Notes: a model not told the origin generated them from the letters alone. 48,154 nucleotides of DNA from Bacteroidota bacterium (GCA_018267385.1 JAFDYN010000002.1:194548-242701); one strand, 5' to 3'. Positions 25,005 to 32,907 are shown, numbered from the stretch's first letter. Numbers and translations are program-made.

Positions 25005-26765
25005 ATGTCTTATATTGCCCGTGGTATGTATCTCCGGCTACTCATACTGGCGCTTGTTTTGCCCCTGTCCCTCCGGGCACAGTGGACGCTGACCTGCACG
25101 CCTGACGTGACCCAGCAGACCGATCATGGCCGCTGCGGCGCGACGGTATACTACCCAGTGCCTGTCGTGTCAAAGTCCACCTTTGTGAGTGTGGTACAGA
25201 CGCAGGGGCAGCGTATGGGCACCATCTTTGGCGTGGGGGCCACGCTCAATACTTATGAAGCCACAGACAAAGCCGGGGTCAAACAGGAGTGCTCCTTTTA
25301 TGTCAAGGTGATAGACAAAGAGTCGCCTGTGATCTCGTGCCCGCATGACACGGTGCTGTGGCTGGACAGCAAGAATGGCCGTGTGATCTATGACTATGAT
25401 GAGCCCGCTGCTAGTGACAACTGTACCGTCTCTGCCCTGACGCGGGCCGGCGGCCCCGCCAGTGGTACTGCACTAGGCGCAGGCATCTATGTGATCTCCT
25501 ACAATGCGCGCGACAACTCCGGCAATATGTCGAGCTACAGCTGGCGCGTCTCTGTAGCTGTGAAAGGCACAAAGCTCTCTGATGATCTGATACCACCACT
25601 CTTTGAGCGGTATCCGGATATCCGTGTACACTGCGATGCCGGCTCCAGGGCTGCCAGACTCTCCTATCCTGACCCCACTGCTACAGACAATGGCAAACCG
25701 GTGGCCGTAAAGCTGGTGGCGGGGCTGCCGAGCGGGGCCTCTTTCCCCACGGGTGTATCCAGCGTGACCTACATGGCGCAGGACGATGCGGGCAATGTGG
25801 CCCAGTTCACCTTTAATGTGATAGTGGTCTGCGATGACAAATGGATGCTCAACTGCCCGTCTGACATAGCTATGAATGCAGACAAGGGCGCGTGTGGTAC
25901 CACCGTGGTCTACGCTACGCCACAGGTCACCACGGCAGGCATGGTAGAGCTGACACTGACCAAAGGACAGATGTCCAAGAGCTTCTTTAAAGTAGGCAGC
26001 ACGGTCAATACTTTCCTGGCGCAGGACAGGGCGGGGACGAAACAGGAGTGCTCCTTTAATGTGCAGGTATCTGACATAGAGAAGCCTACGATAGAGTGCC
26101 CGCCTGACACCATCATCTGGATAGAGGGCAATGACCCCAGCGTGGTGTACAACTATAAAGAACCCATAGCCCGCGACAACTGCAGCATAGCCGAACTCAA
26201 ACTAACCGATGGCGCCAAAAGCGGCACGGCATTCACACAGGGGGTACACGTGATCTCCTGGTCTGCCAAAGATGCGAGCGGCAACCTGGCTACGTGCTCC
26301 TTCACAGTGACGGTGAAGCGCCGCGAGACAGTAGCTATGCCACTGGCGGTAGCCCCGCTGCGCACCAGCTATGGAGATACGATACGCATCCGCTCGCAGG
26401 AAGTGGTAAATGACTGTACCGTGACCATCTTTGTAGCTGATGACGGTATAGAGGACGGTGATACGGTGTCGATCTTTGTGAATGATGAGGAAGTGATCAA
26501 GCAGCAGCGCCTGCGCAAGGGACGTATAGAAAGCTACGGCGATATGATAGGCCTCACCGTAAAGCTGGACCCCAACCGCGCCAATACCATCGTAGCCAAA
26601 GCCTGGAATGTAGGTACCATCCCTCCCAATACGATGGAGATAAAGGTCTTCGCGGGAGATGTACTGTCTGACAGGACAGCGCTGCGCACCCAGAAGCCGA
26701 TCCTCCGCCGCCGGTTTGAGTGCTATCCCGGCCTGACAGATGGTATGACGCTGAACTGCAAGTAA
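25005..26765 (+). CDS. Secreted protein with HYR (hyalin-repeat) domains
   Basis: 586 residues, or 579 if the second ATG (25026) is used. The signal peptide is M-Y-L-R-L-L-I-L-A-L-V-L-P-L-S-L-R-A-Q. The body is a series of immunoglobulin-like HYR repeats, recognisable by recurring blocks of I-x-C-P-x-D-T followed by A-x-D-N-C and D-x-S-G-N. The clearest are near residues 105-180, 205-275 and 355-430. Two longer blocks of similar sequence (Cys-containing, K-A-G-V-K-Q-E-C-S-F-Y-V-K-V and R-A-G-T-K-Q-E-C-S-F-N-V-Q-V) suggest internal duplication of about 250 residues. The final 130 residues form another beta-rich domain. HYR domains are thought to mediate adhesion. I see no type IX sorting tail. 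The next gene starts one base after its stop. Confidence 0.85.
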   Translation: MSYIARGMYLRLLILALVLPLSLRAQWTLTCTPDVTQQTDHGRCGATVYYPVPVVSKSTFVSVVQTQGQRMGTIFGVGATLNTYEATDKAGVKQECSFYVKVIDKESPVISCPHDTVLWLDSKNGRVIYDYDEPAASDNCTVSALTRAGGPASGTALGAGIYVISYNARDNSGNMSSYSWRVSVAVKGTKLSDDLIPPLFERYPDIRVHCDAGSRAARLSYPDPTATDNGKPVAVKLVAGLPSGASFPTGVSSVTYMAQDDAGNVAQFTFNVIVVCDDKWMLNCPSDIAMNADKGACGTTVVYATPQVTTAGMVELTLTKGQMSKSFFKVGSTVNTFLAQDRAGTKQECSFNVQVSDIEKPTIECPPDTIIWIEGNDPSVVYNYKEPIARDNCSIAELKLTDGAKSGTAFTQGVHVISWSAKDASGNLATCSFTVTVKRRETVAMPLAVAPLRTSYGDTIRIRSQEVVNDCTVTIFVADDGIEDGDTVSIFVNDEEVIKQQRLRKGRIESYGDMIGLTVKLDPNRANTIVAKAWNVGTIPPNTMEIKVFAGDVLSDRTALRTQKPILRRRFECYPGLTDGMTLNCK

Positions 26766-26766
26766 G

Positions 26767-27405
26767 ATGAGAAGAGTAGACAACGTACCAGTCCTTTTGC
26801 GGCCACTCTTCTACCTGTATGGTTGGTCCTTCGGCTTGCTCCTGTATGCCTTCTCCTGGCTGCTGCACCGCACCTGCCGCATAGAGTGGAGAGGCACTGA
26901 TCTCAAAGGCCAGCCTCAGTACATTCTCTCTATCTGGCACGAAGCGCTGGTGCCTTTCTTTGCCGTGTTTATAGACATGAGTGACCAGGTATGGATGAAC
27001 CACCCCGCGTGGTACATGAAACCTATACACGTGCTGCTGCGGCTGACCGGAGTGCAACATATCTGCCTCGGCAGCAGCGGCAATAGTGGTAAAGAAGCAC
27101 TGGCAAACGTCATAGGCTATCTGGGCAAAGGCTACAACACCTCACTCGCTGTAGATGGCCCCGCGGGACCCTATCATGAGCTGAAGCCCGGCTGCCTGCT
27201 CATGAGCCGTGATACCGGTGTGCCGGTTATCGCATTACGGTTTGAATGTAGCCGCTACCGCAGGCTGAGCGGCTGGGACAGAAAGATAGTACCTTATCCT
27301 TTCTCTACTATCACGGTCACTGCATCAGAGCCATGGATAGTGACTGATGAGAATATGCAAGCATGCCACGGCAGGATCTCCGCCTGGCTGAATGGCGCGG
27401 TTTAG
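26767..27405 (+). CDS. DUF374 / lysophospholipid acyltransferase-like protein
   Basis: 212 residues with an N-terminal hydrophobic segment (F-Y-L-Y-G-W-S-F-G-L-L-L-Y-A-F, about 15-30). The acyltransferase-like H-x-x-x-x motif appears as S-I-W-H-E-A-L-V-P-F-F near residue 57. The DUF374 signature L-A-V-D-G-P-A-G-P is near residue 124, followed by K-P-G-C-L-L-M-S-R-D-T-G-V-P-V. Members are related to lysophospholipid acyltransferases and to LpxL-type Kdo-lipid A transferases; the actual acceptor here is not known. It is coupled to the HYR gene (one-base gap) and its last 4 bases overlap convergent nadK. I would place the product at the inner membrane in lipid or lipid A synthesis. Confidence 0.85.
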   Translation: MRRVDNVPVLLRPLFYLYGWSFGLLLYAFSWLLHRTCRIEWRGTDLKGQPQYILSIWHEALVPFFAVFIDMSDQVWMNHPAWYMKPIHVLLRLTGVQHICLGSSGNSGKEALANVIGYLGKGYNTSLAVDGPAGPYHELKPGCLLMSRDTGVPVIALRFECSRYRRLSGWDRKIVPYPFSTITVTASEPWIVTDENMQACHGRISAWLNGAV

Positions 27406-28274
27406 TTGCGCAGGTCTTTGCCCCAGCTTAGTTTGTTTTTCAGCGAGGAGATAAAGTTCATATCAGTGAGGCGAACTAGGCAGGCACCGAATGAGGCCTT
27501 CTTTACGGCCAGCTCAAAAGAAGAGTCTATACTCTCAAAGCGTGAGTCCAGTGTACACAGGAAGCTATTGCCGCGGCCCGTCACCTCAAATGATAAGACC
27601 ACATCATCTGACACGATGATAGGGCGCACGTTCAGGTTGTGCGGCGCGATAGGCGTCAGGACAAAGTTGCCCGATGTAGGGTAGATGATCGGCCCTCCAC
27701 AGCTCAGCGAGTAGCCCGTACTGCCGGTAGGCGTAGAGATGATCAGGCCATCGGCCCAGTAGTCGTTTAGCAGCTCTCCGTTGAGATAGGTGTGTACCGT
27801 GATCATGGAGCTCTGGTCCTTGCGCTGCACGGTCATCTCATTCAGCGCATAGGGGAAATCCTGGAAGATGGGCATATTGCTATGCAGCTCCAGCAGGGAA
27901 CGTTTATCTATCAGGTATTTGCCCTTGGCCACTACATCTATGGCCTCCTGTATCTGGTCCTTGCCTATATTGGCCAGGAAGCCGAGCCGGCCAAAGTTGA
28001 TACCCAGGATGGGCGTCTCCGTATTGTGTATGGTCGTGATGGCCTCGAGTATCGTACCATCTCCACCCAGGCTGAAGAGCACCTCGGTCTGCTCGCGGAT
28101 ATCATCAAAGTGCCGGTACGTCTCATGCCGCTCTGCCAGGCCACTCTCATGCAGCAGGCGTGCATAGTGCTCGTCTATAGCATAGCGTAACCCATACTGC
28201 CTGAGCAGTGTCAGCATCTCCTCTATATATGGCAGGTTAGCGGGGTTGACGGTCTTACCAAAGATGGCGATCAT
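27402..28274 (-). CDS. nadK: NAD kinase
   Basis: Phosphorylates NAD to NADP. 290 residues starting M-I-A-I-F-G-K-T-V-N. The nucleotide site F-S-L-G-G-D-G-T-I-L is at about residues 65-74, N-F-G-R-L-G-F-L-A-N near 96, and T-P-T-G-S-T-G-Y-S-L-S-C-G-G near 185, all diagnostic for NAD kinase. A longer frame to 28403 would run through the promoter of the divergent initiator tRNA and adds non-conserved sequence, so I use 28274. A -7 box lies just upstream at 28305-28312. It overlaps the convergent acyltransferase gene by 4 bases. Confidence 0.95.
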   Translation of the reverse strand: MIAIFGKTVNPANLPYIEEMLTLLRQYGLRYAIDEHYARLLHESGLAERHETYRHFDDIREQTEVLFSLGGDGTILEAITTIHNTETPILGINFGRLGFLANIGKDQIQEAIDVVAKGKYLIDKRSLLELHSNMPIFQDFPYALNEMTVQRKDQSSMITVHTYLNGELLNDYWADGLIISTPTGSTGYSLSCGGPIIYPTSGNFVLTPIAPHNLNVRPIIVSDDVVLSFEVTGRGNSFLCTLDSRFESIDSSFELAVKKASFGACLVRLTDMNFISSLKNKLSWGKDLRN

Positions 28275-28304
28275 ATGCAGGTAAAGGTAAATAAAAGCAG
28301 GAAA

Positions 28305-28312
28305 CAAAATTA
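28305..28312 (-). promoter_or_regulatory. -7 promoter box for nadK
   Basis: Exact taattttg on the minus strand, about 30 bases before the nadK start. The nearest ttg for a -33 element is 25 bases away, longer than usual. Confidence 0.45.
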
Positions 28313-28392
28313 TTTTGCCCGGTAAAGCTACTGATAGCAAGGTATTTGGGCACATGATGAATATTAGTCTAGGTAAAGCCGATTTTAATCCG

Positions 28393-28400
28393 TATATTTG
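28393..28400 (+). promoter_or_regulatory. -7 promoter box for initiator tRNA
   Basis: Exact tatatttg, with the last base 10 bases before the tRNA 5' end, so transcription should start within a few bases of it. No clear -33 ttg is present at 17-21 bases upstream. Confidence 0.6.
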
Positions 28401-28410
28401 CACTCCACAT

Positions 28411-28483
<73 letters not shown>

Positions 28484-28490
28484 CTAAAGA

Positions 28491-28518
28491 AAGCCTTCGC
28501 AATAGCGAGGGCTTTTTT
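28491..28518 (+). terminator. Terminator of initiator tRNA
   Basis: 10-bp stem (aagccttcgc / gcgagggctt, one T-G pair, loop aata) running into six T. It ends almost at the stop codon of the convergent nuclease gene. Confidence 0.88.
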
Positions 28519-28520
28519 GC

Positions 28521-29441
28521 TTAATACAATCTTAGATTAAAATCTGGCTTAATCTCAGCGAACTTCTTGAATACATCACGTCTTGAGTCATCCATTAACT
28601 TACAAGCCTTATCCGACAACATAAAAGTCGGACAATCTTCGTTGCCACATCCACAAGGCTGAATCTCTTTATTTCGTTTAAGTTCATAAAAATCATCTCT
28701 TAGCTTTACTATAGATTCAGTGATTTGAGCCAATGCTTGTTTCAATTTAGCATCCTTAATTCTATGCCTGGATGGGATTTGCCTTATCACTGCCCCATCC
28801 CTGGAACGATGTATGCCAGTATTTAGGACTTCGATAGCATCACCTACAGCTTTTTCAAAATTGGGAATATTTGACTCTCTATAAAAAGGGGTTGTAAATG
28901 CAGGACGATCTAGACATTCCGCCAAAAGATTAATTATATCCTCATCTGTTGCACCCTTTGTATCTAATGCCAACTTAATTAATTCACTAGGCGTATCGGG
29001 GAAAGCTTCACCCTTGATAAATCGTTTTATTAATTCGGGGGTATCCCTTCGCAGTTTTTCTTCAAATTCAACTCCAGACCATACTTCGCAGCTTGTTATC
29101 CCCTTCGCTACTGCATATGTTGTTATACTTTGCCTCATATCTCCAGAAACTCTGCCACCACATATTATTGTGAAGTGTTTTGGAATTGTACCACCTGCGA
29201 TTAGCTTATCAATGTCATCAGATGCTTTCTTATACACCAAACTCTTATAATTAGCACATTGGTAACAATAAGAGTCTCCATCAATCTCTCCCCAAATATC
29301 TCTTCCACCATCACTGCCAGTTTGCCCAAGCCATTCTATCTTTTCCCATTCTTTGCACCGCGCTACATATGCGAAAGCTAGTCTCTCAAATTCATTACCG
29401 CTTCGATCTTCAAAATGGATAGGGAGTACTGTTTGTTCCAT
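28521..29441 (-). CDS. Probable PD-(D/E)xK / Mrr-like restriction endonuclease-fold protein
   Basis: 306 residues. The N-terminal 100 residues have the order of a restriction endonuclease-like core: F-E-R-L-A near residue 18 (Glu19), G-S-D-G-G-R-D-I-W at 42-50 (Asp48), then Y-C-Y-Q-C-A-N-Y-K at 58-66, where Q-x-x-x-x-K takes the place of the usual metal-site (E/Q)-x-K. The middle is helical and without known motifs. Near residue 270 a C-G-C-G-x-x-x-C-P cluster may bind zinc. The gene is clearly richer in A+T than its neighbours and sits alone between tRNA-fMet and the transporter, with no methylase or helicase partner. A single-gene defence nuclease is possible. The longer frame to 29507 overlaps the divergent gene and was not used. 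Confidence 0.6.
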   Translation of the reverse strand: MEQTVLPIHFEDRSGNEFERLAFAYVARCKEWEKIEWLGQTGSDGGRDIWGEIDGDSYCYQCANYKSLVYKKASDDIDKLIAGGTIPKHFTIICGGRVSGDMRQSITTYAVAKGITSCEVWSGVEFEEKLRRDTPELIKRFIKGEAFPDTPSELIKLALDTKGATDEDIINLLAECLDRPAFTTPFYRESNIPNFEKAVGDAIEVLNTGIHRSRDGAVIRQIPSRHRIKDAKLKQALAQITESIVKLRDDFYELKRNKEIQPCGCGNEDCPTFMLSDKACKLMDDSRRDVFKKFAEIKPDFNLRLY

Positions 29442-29498
29442 AAATGTTCTTTCTTTAAAAAATATAAAGTTATATATCCTTTTGTAGATAATTGGCAC

Positions 29499-30818
29499 TT
29501 GACTCAAACCACCACATACCGCTGGCGCATCTGCGCCCTCCTCTTCCTGGCCACTACCATCTGCTATGTGGATCGCAATGTGCTTTCCTTTACGATGATA
29601 GACGACTACTTCCGCCGCGAGATGCTGGGCCTGCCCGCAGGCGCTGTGCTGACGGATGCCGATGTGGCCCGCTTCAAAGAGCTGATGGGCTATGTAGATG
29701 GTGCCTTCAAGGCGGCCTATGCGATCGGCTTTCTCATCGTTGGCTACTTCATAGATCGCATAGGTACCAAGCGGGGCTTCTCTATATCGCTGCTCATATG
29801 GAGTGTGGCAGGAGTAGCTACGAGCATCGTCAACTCCGTATTGGGATTGAGCATCGTGCGCTCTGTACTCGGCATAGGCGAGTCAGGCAACTTCCCCTCC
29901 TCTGTCAAGGCGGTAGCAGAGTGGTTCCCAAAGCGCGAACGTTCGTTAGCTGCCGGTATCTTCAATGCAGGTGCGAATGTCGGCATCATCCTCACTGCGC
30001 TGGCAGTACCCTATATTACTTTGCGATATGGCTGGCGCACAGCCTTTGTGCTGACCGGTGCGCTGGGCTTTGCGGTACTGAGCCTATGGCTGCTGATATA
30101 CAGGCTGCCCGCTGCCCACCCATCTGTGAGTGCGGCAGAGCTGGCACACATACAGAGCGATCCTGATGCCGGTGACAGGAGGCGCATACCCTGGGCGGAG
30201 ATGTTTCGTCACAGGCAGACCTGGGCTTTCTGCGCGGGCAAGTTCTTTGCCGATCCTATCTGGTACTTCTACCTGACCTGGCTGCCGGATTTCTTTAATA
30301 GCAATGAATCGCTGGATCATAGGCTGGACCTGAAGCATATCGGCCTGCCCTTTCTGCTGATATACATCGTGAGTGACCTTGGCAGCGTGTTTTTCGGATG
30401 GCTGTCCTCGCGCCTGATCCAGTCAGGCTGGTCGGTCAATAGGGCCCGCAAACTCACCATGCTCATCTGTGCGCTCTGCGTAGTACCGATCATCTTTGCC
30501 GCGTCTACACATAGCATCTATCTGGCGGTAGGCCTCATCGCCCTCGCCGCCGCTGCGCACCAGGGTTGGTCGGCCAATAACTATACACTCGCCTCTGATA
30601 TGTTCCCCAAACAAGCTGTCGGCTCTATGGTAGGCATAGGCAGTATGATGGGCGCACTGAGCGGCACCGTCTTCGCGGCATCTACGGGAGTGATTCGGGT
30701 AAAATTTGGCTACCTGCCGCTATTCATGATAGCCGGCACTTCTTACCTCATAGGCTTGCTGTGCATACACCTGCTGGCACCGAAGCTGGACCCGGTGAAG
30801 CTGGAAGAATCAGCCTAA
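29499..30818 (+). CDS. MFS transporter of the hexuronate (ExuT-like) anion:cation symporter family
   Basis: 439 residues from a TTG start. Twelve hydrophobic segments are visible, with the MFS loop motif after helix 2 (G-Y-F-I-D-R-I-G-T-K-R-G) and the family signature G-I-G-E-S-G-N-F-P-S-S-V-K-A-V-A-E-W-F-P in the first half, which I associate with ExuT-type transporters for glucuronate and galacturonate. An ATG at 29415 gives 28 extra residues (K-C-S-F-F-K-K-Y-K-V-I), coded by A+T-rich DNA inside the divergent nuclease gene and not family-like. The conserved N-terminus (T-Q-T-T-T-Y-R-W-R-I-C-A-L-L) begins right at the TTG. It converges on galU, overlapping by 9 bases; substrate is inferred, not shown. 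Confidence 0.85.
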   Translation: MTQTTTYRWRICALLFLATTICYVDRNVLSFTMIDDYFRREMLGLPAGAVLTDADVARFKELMGYVDGAFKAAYAIGFLIVGYFIDRIGTKRGFSISLLIWSVAGVATSIVNSVLGLSIVRSVLGIGESGNFPSSVKAVAEWFPKRERSLAAGIFNAGANVGIILTALAVPYITLRYGWRTAFVLTGALGFAVLSLWLLIYRLPAAHPSVSAAELAHIQSDPDAGDRRRIPWAEMFRHRQTWAFCAGKFFADPIWYFYLTWLPDFFNSNESLDHRLDLKHIGLPFLLIYIVSDLGSVFFGWLSSRLIQSGWSVNRARKLTMLICALCVVPIIFAASTHSIYLAVGLIALAAAAHQGWSANNYTLASDMFPKQAVGSMVGIGSMMGALSGTVFAASTGVIRVKFGYLPLFMIAGTSYLIGLLCIHLLAPKLDPVKLEESA

Positions 30819-31676
30819 ACTTTTCAGCCACTCGCGCAGCTCCGCGCCGATATCTCCGCGCTGCAGACCGAGCACGATATTGGTCTTGATAAAGTCGAGC
30901 TTATTGCCCACATCATGACGGACACCATCGAAGAGGCGGCCATACATGGCGCGCTGCTCCATGAGTATCTTCATGGCATCGGTGAGCTGTATCTCGTCAT
31001 TCACACCCGGCGGTGTGCGGCGCAGCGCATCAAAGATCTCAGGCGTGAGCACGTACCTGCCGGCAAAGACCATGTCAGAGGGGATATTGCCCTGCGGTGG
31101 TTTCTCTACCAGCCGCTGGGCTTTATATAGTTGATCGGAAACCTCCTCTCCTACAAAGACACCATACCTGTGTGCCACCGCCATTGGTACGCGCTGTAGC
31201 GCTACCACGGCATCCTTCTTTTCTGCATAGTCTTTTGCGAGGGTGCCTGTCAGCGGCTCTGCAGACTCTACGATGGTATCTCCCAGCAGCAGGGCAAAGG
31301 GCTCACCCGCTACAAACGCCTCCGCACAGAGCACGGCATCACCCAGGCCGCGCTGCTCTGCCTGATAAGTGTAGGTGATGTTTGCCATCTGGTGCAGCGC
31401 CTGTATCTCCTTCAGCTCGGCTGCTTTCTTCTTCTGCGTGAGCAGCTCCTCCAGGTGTTCATCTTTGGCGAAATGATCCTTCAGGACCTCTTTGCCTTCT
31501 GATATGATGATAAGGATATCTGTGATGCCTGACTGCACGGCCTCCTCTACCACGTATTGTATCACGGGTTTATCTACTACCACCAGCATCTCCTTTGGCT
31601 GTGCTTTGGTAGCGGGTAGCAGGCGGGTACCAAATCCCGCTGCGGGTATGACTGCTTTTCTGACTGCGTGCTGCAT
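30810..31676 (-). CDS. galU: UTP--glucose-1-phosphate uridylyltransferase (GalU family)
   Basis: Nucleotidyltransferase making UDP-sugars from sugar 1-phosphate and UTP. 288 residues with the loop A-A-G-F-G-T-R-L-L-P-A-T-K-A-Q-P-K-E-M at residues 12-30, then E-Q-R-G-L-G-D-A-V near residue 107, L-L-G-D-T-I-V near residue 129 and V-E-K-P near residue 191, followed by F-A-G-R-Y-V-L. It is a normal GalU by sequence. Its ATG overlaps the stop of the upstream GHMP kinase by one base (TAATG), so the two proteins are made together. GalU usually acts on glucose-1-phosphate, but the tight link to a uronic acid-type kinase suggests it may also accept glucuronate-1-phosphate. That last point is inference. 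Confidence 0.93.
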   Translation of the reverse strand: MQHAVRKAVIPAAGFGTRLLPATKAQPKEMLVVVDKPVIQYVVEEAVQSGITDILIIISEGKEVLKDHFAKDEHLEELLTQKKKAAELKEIQALHQMANITYTYQAEQRGLGDAVLCAEAFVAGEPFALLLGDTIVESAEPLTGTLAKDYAEKKDAVVALQRVPMAVAHRYGVFVGEEVSDQLYKAQRLVEKPPQGNIPSDMVFAGRYVLTPEIFDALRRTPPGVNDEIQLTDAMKILMEQRAMYGRLFDGVRHDVGNKLDFIKTNIVLGLQRGDIGAELREWLKSLG

Positions 31677-32662
31677 TATGCTATATCAGGTATGAGCACC
31701 TCGGCGCCTATGCCATGCATGGCCTCCCTCAGTGCGGTCAACATATTATCATCTGTGTAGGTGCCTATGATAGCTCCTCCCGATCCGGTGAACTTGGCAC
31801 TGGCACCTGCACTGCGGGCTGTCTCTACCAGCAGCTTATTGCCACTGCTCACAGGTATGAGGCCTGCGCGGAGGTCATAGTTTGCATTGATCAGGTCGGC
31901 TACATTCTTATCACCGGCAGAGACACGCCGCCAGAACTCACTGGTGAGCGCCTTCCACTGCTCCATAGCGTCCAGCACGGCCCTATCACCCGCGGCATAG
32001 CGGCGCGCTAGATCATTGTGCGTCATCTCAGAACCCTCAGACAGATTGGTGCGATAGGCCAGGTAGATAGGTGGCAGCAGACTTTTGTCAAAGGGTACAT
32101 ACTCTCCGTAGCCGCGGCTGCCCATCAGCTTTTTGTCAAAGTCCATATACACCGGCGTGCCATATACCTGTGCTACCCTATCCTGCAGCCCTGCACCTAT
32201 CTTGAGTTCATCCTTTTCTGCAGAGAGGATCAGGTTGGCCAGGATGGGGTTGGGTATCTCCACCTTGTAGAATTGCATCAAGGCACGCATGGCAGCGGTC
32301 ACGATAGCACTGGAGCCCGCCAGGCCCAGGCGGCCGGGTATATCAGACTGGTAGCTGATGCGAAAATTGGCAGAGGTATCTGCACCCTGCTCTGCGGCGT
32401 AGTGCGTGAAGACGCGGATAGCAGCCTTGACCAGGCGCACACCACCATAGTAGCCATTGGCGGCTATCTCCTGAGAGAGATCATGGATACTGGAAAACTG
32501 CAGGCGCTCCCTGCCGCACGGCACGATATGCAGGTGGTCTGATGGCAGCAGCTCTACCTGAGCAGAGAAGTCGCGAAAGACGAAAGCTATGGTGCGGCCA
32601 TAGTAGCCATCAGAGGGATTGCCTATCAGGGCAGCGCGCGGGTATGCAGTAGTACGGATCAT
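31676..32662 (-). CDS. GHMP kinase resembling plant glucuronokinase
   Basis: 328 residues with all GHMP kinase parts: substrate-side motif L-I-G-N-P-S-D at 12-18 and Y-Y-G-R-T-I-A-F at 20-27; the ATP loop P-G-R-L-G-L-A-G-S-S-A-I-V at 109-121; I-G-A-G-L-Q-D-R-V-A-Q-V-Y at 155-167 followed by G-T-P-V-Y-M-D-F; and the C-terminal K-F-T-G-S-G-G-A at 290-297. These blocks match, as I remember it, Arabidopsis glucuronokinase (N-P-S-D-x-Y-Y-G-K-T, A-G-L-Q-D-R-V-A-Q-V-Y-G), which makes glucuronate-1-phosphate. Other sugar 1-kinases share the fold, so the sugar is uncertain. It is coupled to galU by a one-base stop/start overlap, and an ExuT-like transporter lies just beyond galU. Confidence 0.85.
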   Translation of the reverse strand: MIRTTAYPRAALIGNPSDGYYGRTIAFVFRDFSAQVELLPSDHLHIVPCGRERLQFSSIHDLSQEIAANGYYGGVRLVKAAIRVFTHYAAEQGADTSANFRISYQSDIPGRLGLAGSSAIVTAAMRALMQFYKVEIPNPILANLILSAEKDELKIGAGLQDRVAQVYGTPVYMDFDKKLMGSRGYGEYVPFDKSLLPPIYLAYRTNLSEGSEMTHNDLARRYAAGDRAVLDAMEQWKALTSEFWRRVSAGDKNVADLINANYDLRAGLIPVSSGNKLLVETARSAGASAKFTGSGGAIIGTYTDDNMLTALREAMHGIGAEVLIPDIA

Positions 32663-32714
32663 GATCTGGATAGCGGTGGCAAATTAGAGATTTAGGCGCA
32701 AATGTGTCAAAGCC

Positions 32715-32745
32715 TTTTGAGATGCCCGAAAAACCTGTACTTTTG
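32715..32745 (+). promoter_or_regulatory. Promoter of tRNA-Arg
   Basis: ttttg at 32715-32719, an 18-base spacer, and an exact -7 box tacttttg at 32738-32745. Good match to both Bacteroidota promoter elements, with a leader of about 30 bases before the tRNA. Confidence 0.7.
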
Positions 32746-32781
32746 CATCCCTCCGAGGATAGTCATGACCTCTCCCGGTAT

Positions 32782-32853
32782 GGCCGCGTAGTACAATGGA
32801 TAGTATGGAGGTTTCCGGAGCCTCAGATTTAGGTTCGATTCCTAACGTGGCTA
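32782..32853 (+). tRNA. tRNA-Arg (anticodon CCG)
   Basis: 72 bases. The acceptor stem is ggccgcg / cgtggct with two G-T pairs and discriminator A, followed by T8 and A9. The D arm is gtac-aatggata-gtat. The anticodon stem is gaggt / gcctc around loop ttccgga, giving CCG. The T arm is ttagg-ttcgatt-cctaa. CCA is not encoded. The A+T-rich gene cluster begins right after it. Confidence 0.93.
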
Positions 32854-32854
32854 C

Positions 32855-32907
32855 TTTAAAATAGTAAGGGATTTTAACAAAATGTTAAAACCCCTTACTA
32901 TTTTAAA
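32855..32907. terminator. Very long near-perfect hairpin between tRNA-Arg and the A+T-rich cluster
   Basis: Outer arms of 16 bp are perfect (32855-32870 with 32892-32907), then one A/C mismatch, then an inner perfect 8-bp stem (ttttaaca / tgttaaaa) and a loop of three A: 24 paired bases in 53. It starts one base after the tRNA. It can end transcription from both sides, though the T runs are short. Far longer than the other terminators here. Confidence 0.6.

Noticed and set aside
28275..28403. N-terminal extension of NAD kinase
   Set aside because: It overlaps the promoter of the initiator tRNA, and the conserved N-terminus starts at 28274.
29492..30166. 224-codon plus-strand frame in another phase
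   Set aside because: Overlaps the transporter in a different frame and is rich in Cys, Arg and His, a typical shadow.
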